A program made the position numbers and the translations under genes. From contig NC_058161.1 in NCBI RefSeq assembly GCF_020080835.1, positions 24,934,837-24,998,836 on the forward strand: DNA of 64,000 nt, written 5' to 3'. The stretch is from Cotesia glomerata (Eukaryota > Arthropoda > Insecta > Hymenoptera > Braconidae). Below the pieces are notes generated by a model. The model was not told the DNA's origin. It did not search any database and saw nothing but the letters and a program-made list of their open reading frames with translations. Below, one piece after another: positions 35,860 to 45,523 of the stretch (the first letter of the stretch is position 1; every line of letters begins with the position of its first letter).

Positions 35860-36290
35860 AAGAAAGGTAAAATAATACCTAGTTACCAGAAGGAAGAGCA
35901 GTCGCTATATCCTCCCCCCACGAAGTAATGCCTAACGGCGGTTTCCATGAGGGATTAGAGGAAAGAGGAAAGGGGTTTAGGGTTTAGTGGGTAGGGGCGT
36001 TAGCGTCGAGTTTTAATATGACGCTGCGTCGAGTCGCCACATATCCAGGCCAAACAGCTACGCCTAGAATCCGTAAAAAGGATTCCCCCCCCCTAAGGGG
36101 AAAAAAAAAACACACACACACACACACGGACACGGACATCATCGCGAAAAAAATCAGGGAAGCTTCCTAGGACCTCAAAACGTCAAGATCTGATGAGCTC
36201 GATTTTCGAAAAACGTGGCAAAACCAATAACTTCCCGATTTTTGAAAATTTTCAATTTTCTTAGCGGAAAGGGGAAGTTAAAAATGAACA

Positions 36291-36600
36291 GGCTGACTCC
36301 AGGTTTGTCATCAGGATAATAATGAGGACTATTATCGACAAAATAAAGAGGACAAACTCTAAGCTGCTTATCAGGATAATAATGACTTTCACCAGGTGGA
36401 GCACCAGGACAAACTCCAGGTTGCTTATCAGGATAACAATAAGTACTTTTATAAAAAAAATATGAAACGAAGTCCACGCTGCTTTCCAGGGTACTAATGA
36501 AGACATCGATTAGTATAATAATTCCGGCCAGGAATTTGGTTCTGTTAAGACAAAGAAAAAAGATCGGCGGGGCCAAGCTCTCTAATTGGTTGAAAAAAAA
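36291..36600 (+). repeat. Degenerate ~65-70-bp tandem block
   Basis: Three to four imperfect units around GGACAAACTCCAGGTTGCTT and ATCAGGATAATAATGA. One inverted relative sits at 30,340-30,425 on the other side of FamA copy 3. A stray satellite piece (GGTCTTGCTGGATATCGTGC) is at 36,630-36,650. Confidence 0.65.
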
Positions 36601-36917
36601 AAGAAAAAAATATTTTGAGATTTCGTACTGAAGGTCTTGCTGGATATCGTGCTAATAGTAAGGTTATCTATTTATTATTTTTCACCAAAATAATCAATTC
36701 AAACAATCTTCAATAAATTAATCTGAAATTTATTTATTTGAAAATGTTTTAACTATTTTTTTGGATTCTTTAAATTGTACAAAAACAGAGTGACACATCT
36801 ATTGAATTTATCGTTCGTTAACTGAAGTTCTTCGCACGTGTTCTGTTGTGTAAAGCCTGAAACCAATTAACGATTTTGAATATTTACTTATCTGTGCTAT
36901 ACCTATATTAACAACTT

Positions 36918-38034
36918 TTATATTATAAATTGAAATAATTTACTTTCAATAGTGTTAAGGATGTTAGTTAACTCTAAATTAGAGTGAATCTCAGTGAGAG
37001 TCAGGTGTTTCAATCGTTCCGCACCAAGAATGCTGCGCAACAGTCGTCGAGTCATCTCATTCGGTTTATTTTTGAATCTCAAAACATCTTGTAACTTTAG
37101 ACGCTCTATATGGACATTGCTTCCTTCTGTTAATTCGACCATGGCTTGATTTACAGTAGGCCTGTTCGATGGACAAGTAGATTCAGTGGAAGTTGTATCG
37201 GTACTGGTCGAAGCAGTGGTATAGTCAATAGCCGCAGCAACCACATTAACAACTACTCGAAAAATATAAACAATTTTATTAGCTATTCGGTAAATAACAG
37301 AAGCCGCAACATCTTTTGGAGTAGTAGAAATAGTTAGAGTAGCTTTTCGATCGACAGCAGAAGACACAACTACATCCAGGGTAGTAGAAGCGTTTGGAGT
37401 AGATGTTTGGTGAAAAGTCGAAACTGCAGCATTATTCGGGGTAGAAGAAACAGGTAGGGTAACTGTTCGGTTGACAACAAAAGTCGCGGAAGAATCTGGA
37501 ACCATAGAAGTAGTTAGAGCCGCTGGATGGTCAACATTAAAAGTCACAGGGGTAACTGGAACCGTAGTAGTAGTTGGTGTAGTTGTTTGGTTAACAGAAG
37601 CAGCCGCAGCAACAGAATAAATGTGAAAATCATCGGAACTGCGACCAGGAAAATTGTCCATAGTGCCGTTATGACCAATAGAAGGGGAAGAAAATTGAAC
37701 GGAGGCATCAAGCTTCAAACGATCATCCGAATAACCAATGATAATCCCGCATGTATTTACAATAAGACTTTCCAACCAAACAATATCTTCTGTAAAAAGG
37801 GGAAAACAAAATTCATCGAATTAATTTAGGAGTATTAAAATTATTAAATTCAATTTATTAATGGTGAATCAATACAAAAATTTGAAACTTACTGCTTTCC
37901 GCAATTATAAAAGCGGACAGGTACTTTCGTCCCCATCTGACAGTTGCACGATTAGCCTCCAGTCGCTTATTAATTAGTTTTGACTGAATCACACTTGTGG
38001 TTTTTTCTTTCGGCCAAAAAACTAAGGCATACAT
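36918..38034 (-). CDS. BEN-domain protein gene, two exons, inside the giant hAT-like element
   Basis: Exon 1 is 38,034-37,893, starting at ATG of MYALVFWPKEK. The donor is GTAAGT (37,892-37,887). The acceptor TTTTTACAG ends at 37,790 and exon 2 runs 37,789-36,918. Joining keeps the frame and gives about 337 codons. The N-terminal ~45 residues resemble the short module that precedes BEN domains in arthropod proteins (LVFWPKEKTTSVIQSKLIN). The middle is S/T/V/A-rich and low in complexity. The C-terminal ~70 residues (EGSNVHIERLKLQDV, MTRRLLRSILGAERL, LTLTE) match the BEN domain, a DNA-binding and chromatin-repressor fold. The coding frame is undamaged, unlike neighbours. BEN genes occur in transposons and in polydnavirus-associated gene sets. 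Here it is most simply cargo of the hAT-like element, or a host gene captured by it. Confidence 0.7.
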
Positions 38035-38269
38035 CTCGGAGAAACGATAAAGCTCAATGAATAATGAGAACGTCAAATATTTGAATGAATAATAAATGAA
38101 TTAAAGGAATAAAGTAATGTCAGATAAATGAACTGGACTTAGCACAAACTTCGTAAGAACATGAACTTAGCCGTTGTTTAACTGCACTAGCCCTCATTTA
38201 TTTTTATATTTTCAATTAATTCCTTCAACATTTAAACCTCTTAGCTAACAATATAGTAAATGGTTAGAA
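38035..38269. other. AT-rich DNA upstream of the BEN gene
   Basis: Would contain the promoter of the minus-strand BEN gene. No certain TATA or initiator was picked out among the A/T runs. Confidence 0.4.
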
Positions 38270-39000
38270 ATTATACCTCATTTTCACAATGAAATTCAAG
38301 GTTTTAACTATGATATGCAAGTGAATTTTTCTCAGCTAGAGCTAGTTCAGAAAAATCTTTATCATAATTTTTTCAGCGAATTTTTCTGTATAAACAAAGC
38401 CCAACGGCTCACTTGAGGACATTCAGAATGAAAAATTCAGAAATGAAAGCTCATTTTCAAAAAAAAAAATTAACAGTTTCAACAAAAATTTGCGCGTAAC
38501 TATTTCTGTGCTAGATTTAGGTAAAAACTGTTTTTGTACGATTTTGTTCAGCTGATTTATCTTTATAAAATATACCTATTTGCTGAGCTAAGGCGGTTGA
38601 GTATGAGAAGTTCAAAAAATGAAAGGTCATTTCCAGAAAAATTTCATAGTTTCAACAAAGAAACGAGCGTAACTTTTTCTGGCCTAGACTTCGTTCAAAA
38701 ACATCTCTCGTTTATTGTGTTCAGCCAATTTTTCTTTATTCAATAATTCCAACGGCTCACTTTAAGCCGCTGACCATGAAAAATTCCGAAATAGAAGCTC
38801 ATTTTCACAAAAAAATTCACAGATTCAATCACAATAAATGTGTAAATTTTTTTAGGATAGATTTAGGTCAAAACTTCTACTGTACTATTTTCTCTGACTG
38901 ATTTTACTCTATAAGTAATACTGATTTTCACAATATAATTCAAAGTTTCAACCAAGGTATGCGCGTAACTTATTCTTGGCTTGATCTAAGTCAAAAACAT
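38270..39000 (+). repeat. Degenerate ~175-bp tandem repeat
   Basis: About five units with landmarks CTCATTTTCAC, CGCGTAACTTTTTCTGGCC and CCAACGGCTCACTT, beginning near 38,278, 38,450, 38,629, 38,799 and 38,929. Frames here are not coding. Confidence 0.7.
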
Positions 39001-39185
39001 CTTTATTCTCTTTCCTTACTGGTATTATTTTAAATACTTATCCATGCCACTTCACGATTTCATTTACATTTGTTACAAATTTCAATCGCACATCCAATTC
39101 TTATTCAGATTTTGATAAATGATTTCTTAGCTTTGCCGCTATTAGCTGTTAAAAAATTTGATCTGGTGATTTGTCAGCATAATAT

Positions 39186-42100
39186 GAAGCGAGATATCTA
39201 GCGAGGCCGTTAGCGCGATATCCAGCGAGATCATCAGCGCGATGTCATGCAAGATATCCAGTGAGACCGTCAGCGCGATATCCAGCAAGATCAACAGCGC
39301 GATGTCATGTAAGATATCCAGTGAGACCGTCAGCGCGATATCCAGGGAGACCATCGATGAGATATCAACCGAGATATCTAGCGAGATCGTCAGCGCAACA
39401 TCCAGCGAGATCATCAGCGCGTTGTCATGCAAGATATCCAGTGAGACCGTCAGCGCGATATCCAGCGAAATCATCAGCGCGATGTCATGCAAGATATCCA
39501 GTGAGATCACCAGCGCGATATCCAGCGAGATCATCAGCGCGATGTCATGCAAGATATCCAGTGATACCGTCAGCGCGATATCCAGCGAGATCATCAGCGC
39601 GATGTCATGTAAGACATCCAGTGAGACCATCAGCAAGATATCCAGCGAGATCATCAGCGCGATGTCATGCAAGATATCCAGTGAGACCGTCAACGAGACA
39701 TTAATCGAGATATCTAGCGAGATCGCCAGCGCGATATCCAGTGAGATCATTAGCACGATGTCATGCAAGATATCGAGTGAGACTGTCAGCGCGATATCCA
39801 GTGAGATCATCAGCGAGATGTCATGCAAGATCTCCAGTGAGACCGTCAGCAAGATATCCAGCGAGATCATCAGCGCGATGTCATGCAAGATATCCAGTGA
39901 GACCGTCAACGAGATATAAACCGAGATATCTAGCGAGATCGCCAGCGCGATATCCAGCAAGATCATCAGCGCGATGTCATGTAAGATATCCAGTGAGACC
40001 GTCAGTGCGATATCCAGCGAGATCAGCAGCGCAATGTCATGCAAGATATCTAGCGAGATCATCAGCGCGATGTCATGCAAGATATCCAGTGAGACCGTCA
40101 ACGAGATATCAACCGAGATATCTAGCGAGATCGCCAGCGCGATATCCAGCGAGATCATCAGCGCGATGTCATGCAAGATATCCAGTGAGACCGTCAGCGC
40201 GATATCCAGCGAGATCATCAGCGCGATGTCATGTAAGATATCCAGTGAGACCGTCAGCGCGATATACAGGGAGACCATCGATGAGATATCAACTGAGATA
40301 TCTAGCGAAATCGTCAGCGCAATATCCAGCGAGATCATCAGCGCGATGTCATGCAAGATATCCAGTGAGACCGTCAGTGTGATATCCAGCGAGATCAGCA
40401 GCGCAATGTCATGCAAGATATCCAGCGAGATCATCAGCGCGATGTCATGCAAGATATCCAGTGAGATCGCCAGCGCGATATCCAGCGAGATCATCAGCGC
40501 GATGTCATGCAAGATATCCAGTGATACCGTCAGCGCGATATCCAGCGAGATCATCAGCGCGATGTCATGTAAGATATCCAGTGAGACCGTCAGCGCGATA
40601 TCCAGTGAGATCATCAGCGCGATGTCATGCAAGATATCCAGTGAGACCATCAGCAAGATATCCAGCGAGATCATCAGCGCGATGTCATGCAAGATATCCA
40701 GTGAGACCGTCAACGAGACATAAACCGAGATATCTAGCGAGATCGCCAGCGCGATATCCAGTGAGATCATTAGCACGATGTCATGCAAGATCTCCAGTGA
40801 GACCGTCAGCGAGATATCCAGCGAGATCATCAGCTCGATGTCATGCAAGATATCCAGTGAGACCGTCAACGAGATATAAACCGAGATATCTAGCGAGATC
40901 GCCAGCACGATATCCAGCGAGATCATCAGCGCGATGTCATGCAAGATATCCAGTGAGACCGTCAGTGCGATATCCAGCGAGATCAGCAGCGCAATGTCAT
41001 GCAAGATATCCAGCGAGATCATCAGCGCGATGTCATGCAAGATATCCAGTGAGACCGTCAACGAGACATCAACCGAGATATCTAGCGAGATCGCCAGCGC
41101 GATATCCAGCGAGATCATCAGCGCGATGTCATGCAAGATATCCAGTGAGACCGTCAGCGCGATATCCAGCGAGATCATCAGCGCGATGTCATGCAAGATC
41201 TCCAGTGAGACCGTCAGCGAGATATCCAGCGAGATCATCAGCTCGATGTCATGCAAGATATCCAGTGAGACCGTCAACGAGATATAAACCGAGATATCTA
41301 GCGAGATCGCCAGCACGATATCCAGCGAGATCATCAGCGCGATGTCATGCAAGATATCCAGTGAGACCGTCAGCGCGATATCCAGCGAGACCATCAACGA
41401 AATATAAACCAAGATATCTAGCGAGATCGCCAGCGCGATATCCAGCGAGATCATCAGCGCGTTGTCATGCAAGATATCCAGTGAGACCGTCAGCGCGATA
41501 TCCAGCGAAATCATCAGCGCGATGTCATGCAAGATATCCAGTGCGCGATATCAGCGAGATCATCCAGCGCGATATCAAGATATCCAGCGAGATCATCAGC
41601 GCGATGTCATGCAAGATATCCAGTGATACCGTCAGCGCGATATCCAGCGAGATCATCAGCGCGATGTCATGCAAGATATCCAGTGATACCGTCAGCGCGA
41701 TATCCAGCGAGATCATCAGCGCGATATCATGTAAGACATCCAGTGAGACCATCAGCAAGATATCCAGCGAGATTATCAGCGCGATGTCATGCAAGATATC
41801 CAGTGAGACCGTCAACGAGACATAAATCGAGATATCTAGCGAGATCGCCAGCGCGATATCCAGTGAGATCATTAGCACGATGTCATGCAAGATATCGAGT
41901 GAGACCGTCAGCGCGATATCCAGTGAGATCATCAGCGAGATGTCATGCAAGATCTCCAGTGAGACCGTCAGCGAGATATCCAGCGAGATCATCAGCGCGA
42001 TGTCATGCAAGATATCCAGTGAGACCGTCAACGAGATATAAACCGAGATATCTAGCGAGATCGCCAGCGCGATATCCAGCAAGATCATCAGCGTGGTCAT

Positions 42101-44590
42101 GCAAGATATCCAGTGAGACCGTCAGCGCGATATCCAGCGAGATCATCAGCGCGATGTCTTGTAAGATATCCAGTGAGACCGTCAGTGCGATATCCAGCGA
42201 GATCAGCAGCGCAATGTCATGCAAGATATCCAGCGAGATCATCAGCGCGATGTCATGCAAGATATCCAGTGAGACCGTCAACGAGATATCAACCGAGATA
42301 TCTAGCGAGATCGCCAGCGCGATATCCAGCGAGATCATCAGCGCGATATCATGTAAGACATCCAGTGAGACCATCAGCAAGATATCCAGCGAGATTATCA
42401 GCGCGATGTCATGCAAGATATCCAGTGAGACCGTCAACGAGACATAAATCGAGATATCTAGCGAGATCGCCAGCGCGATATCCAGTGAGATCATTAGCAC
42501 GATGTCATGCAAGATATCGAGTGAGACCGTCAGCGCGATATCCAGTGAGATCATCAGCGAGATGTCATGCAAGATCTCCAGTGAGACCGTCAGTGCGATA
42601 TCCAGCGAGATCAGCAGCGCAATGTCATGCAAGATATCCAGCGAGATCATCAGCGCAATGTCATGCAAGATATCCAGTGAGACCGTCAACGAGATATAAA
42701 CCGAGATATCTAGCGAGATCGCCAGCGCGATATCCAGCAAGATCATCAGCGTGGTCATGCAAGATATCCAGTGAGACCGTCAGCGCGATATCCAGCGAGA
42801 TCATCAGCGCGATGTCATGTAAGATATCCAGTGAGACCGTCAGTGCGATATCCAGCGAGATCAGCAGCGCAATGTCATGCAAGATATCCAGCGAGATCAT
42901 CAGCGCGATGTCATGCAAGATATCCAGTGAGACCGTCAACGAGATATCAACCGAGATATCTAGCGAGATCGCCAGCGCGATATCCAGCGAGATCATCAGC
43001 GCGATGTCATGCAAGATATCCAGTGAGACCGTCAGCGCGATATCCAGCGAGATCATCAGCGCGATGTCATGTAAGATATCCAGTGAGACCGTCAGCGCGA
43101 TATACAGGGAGACCATCGATGAGATATCAACCGAGATATCTAGCGAAATCGTCAGCGCAATATCCAGCGAGATCATCAGCGCGATGTCATGCAAGATATC
43201 CAGTGAGACCGTCAGTGCGATATCCAGCGAGATCAGCAGCGCAATGTCATGCAAGATATCCAGCGAGATCATCAGCGCGATGTCATGTAAGATATCCAGT
43301 GAGACCGTCAGCGCGATATCCAGTGAGATCATCAGCGCGATGTCATGCAAGATATCCAGTGAGACCATCAGCAAGATATCCAGCGAGATCATCAGCGCGA
43401 TGTCATGCAAGATATCCAGTGAGACCGTCAACGAGACATAAACCGAGATATCTAGCGAGATCGCCAGCGCGATATCCAGTGAGATCATTAGCACGATGTC
43501 ATGCAAGACATCCAGTGAGACCGTCAGCGCGATATCCAGTGAGATCATCAGCGCGATGTCATGCAAGATCTCCAGTGAGACCGTCAGCGAGATATCCAGC
43601 GAGATCATCAGCTCGATGTCATGCAAGATATCCAGTGAGACCGTCAACGAGATATAAACCGAGATATCTAGCGAGATCGCCAGCACGATATCCAGCGAGA
43701 TCATCAGCGCGATGTCATGCAAGATATCCAGTGAGACCGTCAGCGCGATATCCAGCGAGATCATCAGCGCGATGTCATGCAAGATATCCAGTGAGACTAT
43801 CAGCGCGATATCCAGCGAGATCATCAGCGCGATGTCATGCAAGATATCCAGTGAGACCGTCAGCGCGATATCCAGCGAGATCGTCAGCGCGATATCAACC
43901 GTAATATCCAGTGAAATCACCAGCGCGATATCCAACAAGATCGTCAGCGTGATATCAATCAATATGTCCAGCGAGATCGTCCACGTGATATCGAGTGAGA
44001 CCGTCAGCGCGATATCCAGCGAGATCATCAGCGCGATGTCATGCAAGATATCCAGTGAGACCGTCAGCGCGATATCCAGCGAGATCATCAGCGCGATGTC
44101 ATGCAAGATATCCAGTGAGACCGTCAGCGCGATATACAGGGAGACCATCGATGAGATATCAACCGAGATATCTAGCGAGATAGTCAGCGCAATATCCAGC
44201 GAGATCATCAGCGCGATGTCATGCAAGATATCCAGTGAGATCGTCAGCGCGATATACAGGGAGACCATCGATGAGATATCAACCGAGATATCTAGCGAGA
44301 TAGTCAGCGCAATATCCAGCGAGATCATCAGCGCGATGTCATGCAAGATATCCAGTGAGACCGTCAGCGCGATATCCAGCGAGATCATCAGCGCGATGTC
44401 ATGCAAGATATCCAGTGAGACTATCAGCGCGATATCCAGCGAGATCATCAGCGCGATGTCATGCAAGATATCCAGTGAGACCGTCAGCGCGATATCCAGC
44501 GAGATCACCAGCGCGATTCAATGCAAAATATCCAGCGAGACCGTCAACGAGATATCTAGCGAGACCGTCAGTGCGATATCCGTCCGATTA
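39186..44590 (-). repeat. Long satellite arm (5.4 kb), 60-bp units of five 12-bp modules
   Basis: The commonest 60-bp unit (plus strand) is GATATCCAGCGA, GATCATCAGCGC, GATGTCATGCAA, GATATCCAGTGA, GACCGTCAGCGC. Variant modules with ACCGAGATATCTAGCGA recur at larger spacing, giving higher-order blocks of several hundred bases. For example, the texts at 41,780-42,100 and 42,400-42,770 are near copies. Because 12 and 60 are multiples of three, very long frames appear on both strands (one is 796 codons). I do not treat these as genes. Confidence 0.93.
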
Positions 44591-44967
44591 CCCTCTTGCA
44601 TGAGCGTGACCACCAAGATATCTCAACCTTGCTGTCCATGCTGCTCACCAGTGTAAATATCGCATTGCGAACAATCCTTTATATGTCCTTCTAAATATCC
44701 TCGGAAATATCCTATTTTATATCATTATAAGTTTTATCAACATTTTTTTTTTGAGTAGAAATAATGTTTTCTCATACTTTATTTGCAACGAATGTCAGAA
44801 AACAATTATAAATATTATTTTAATACTTAAAATTGTTTTTAATCTATATTGTTCAATTGTTTTTATCGAATTTAACAATTTATTTAAATATTCTTCCAGC
44901 CAATCAAAATTGTCGTTACAAAAATCTTTCTCGCGCTTTTTTTAGCAGGGCTAACTTCCTGACTCTA
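44540..44967 (-). repeat. Right terminal inverted repeat of the giant hAT-like element
   Basis: Inverted partner of 27,333-27,765. The tip is CTGACTCTA at 44,959-44,967, directly before the duplicated CATATGAC. It includes CCACCAAGATATCT and CCATGCTGCTCACCAG. Confidence 0.85.
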
Positions 44968-45215
44968 CATATGACATTGCAAACGAAACAAATTCACTCA
45001 ACAAAATATTTATCAAGTGTTAATAAATATTTCTTAACTATTAATAAATACTTATCAACTATTAATGAATACTTATTAACTATTAATAAATGTGATTTCC
45101 TCCCAAATAAATATTTATTGAAAGTTAAGAAATATTTATTAAAATTTAACAAATTAAATAATTGTCTTCAAATAAATTAAATTCTTAATAGTTAATAAAT
45201 ATTTCTATCAGTGTA

Positions 45216-45294
45216 TTATTATAAAGCAACAATTTCAAGTTGTTTACTTCTTTTTTCTGTTTTCAATAAAAAAGTTAATTATTTATTTTCTTCA
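45216..45294 (+). mobile_element. Right piece of the copia 3' LTR
   Basis: Continues the TG-starting LTR from 26,921 across the nested insertions and ends TTCTTCA at about 45,294. AATAAA at about 45,266 could be its polyadenylation signal. The LTR would be only ~95 bp long, which is short for copia, so a truncated LTR is also possible. Confidence 0.5.
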
Positions 45295-45523
45295 GATAAA
45301 TGGATATGATTAATTGACACATATTTATTTCTCATAAATGGAAGATAAGTTACACGTTAAATTTTAATTATTTATATTTTGTTTGTCCGCAGTAAGAAAT
45401 ACTAATAATTTTATGATAATAATGATGTTCATGAGTTTAAAATAAGAAGTTTAAACACTTTTTATTAATAAAAATATATTTATTAATAAAAATATATTTC
45501 ACTTGTTTGATAGATTATTATTA
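45295..45523. other. AT-rich DNA
   Basis: No recognised feature. Confidence 0.4.

Larger units (their letters stand above)
31002..36110 (+). mobile_element. R1-clade non-LTR retrotransposon inserted in (AC)n, copy 2
   Basis: About 5.1 kb, same structure and length as copy 1: 5' UTR, ORF1, ORF2 and a 3' UTR ending GGATTCCCCCCCCCTAAGGGG plus an A-run. The target is again the (AC)n of a FamA copy and the orientation relative to FamA is the same. It carries three in-frame stops (32,111, 34,051, 34,420) but no frameshift, so it looks younger or less decayed than copy 1. Confidence 0.9.
30440..36290 (+). mobile_element. FamA dispersed repeat, copy 3, split by an R1-clade element
   Basis: Arms 30,440-31,001 and 36,111-36,290 match the arms of copy 1 in the opposite orientation, including CAAAAGTTATAAGAGG next to the (AC)n tract and the hairpin end ATAACTTCCCGATTTTTG...GGGGAAGTTAAAAATG. 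The left end is shorter than in copy 1 by about 250 bp. Confidence 0.7.
27333..44967. mobile_element. Giant (17.6 kb) hAT-like element with ~430-bp inverted repeats
   Basis: Both tips read TAGAGTCAGGAAGTTAGCCC inward. The flanking 8-bp direct repeat CATATGAC (27,325-27,332; 44,968-44,975) occurs once in the uninterrupted MITE copy (59,699-59,706). An 8-bp duplication and TAGAG tips fit hAT elements. Inside, from left to right: satellite arm, two piggyBac-like mini-elements, a hAT transposase remnant (minus), a FamA copy carrying an R1-clade element, a short tandem block, a BEN-domain gene (minus), ~175-bp repeats and a 5.4-kb satellite arm. The transposase is defective, so movement now would need a helper. 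Confidence 0.85.
26940..45213. mobile_element. TA-flanked MITE (tips CACTGATAGAA), split by the giant hAT element
   Basis: The left half (26,940-27,332) and right half (44,968-45,213) together match the uninterrupted ~725-bp copy at 59,204-59,928. Tips are CACTGATAGAAGG and TTTCTATCAGTG. TA is present on both sides (26,938-26,939 and 45,214-45,215), consistent with a Tc1/mariner-type duplication. It is rich in TTAATAAAT motifs and has no ORF. Confidence 0.85.

Noticed and set aside
36918..38034. Integrated polydnavirus segment because of the BEN-domain gene
   Set aside because: No other virus-type genes or segment excision motifs were seen, and hAT-type ends explain the surroundings better.
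39142..44508. Very long reading frames (up to 796 codons) with a 20-residue hydrophobic repeat on the minus strand and S/R-rich ones on the plus strand
   Set aside because: They follow from 12-bp and 60-bp satellite periods that are multiples of three and lack stops in several frames on both strands. No independent coding evidence.
39186..44590. CRISPR-like regular repetition
   Set aside because: No unique spacers; units are contiguous 12/60-bp satellite repeats in a eukaryotic context.
27333..44967. Polinton/Maverick identity for the 17.6-kb element
   Set aside because: No polymerase B, integrase, ATPase or capsid-like gene; the duplication is 8 bp, not 6 bp; the internal transposase is hAT-type.
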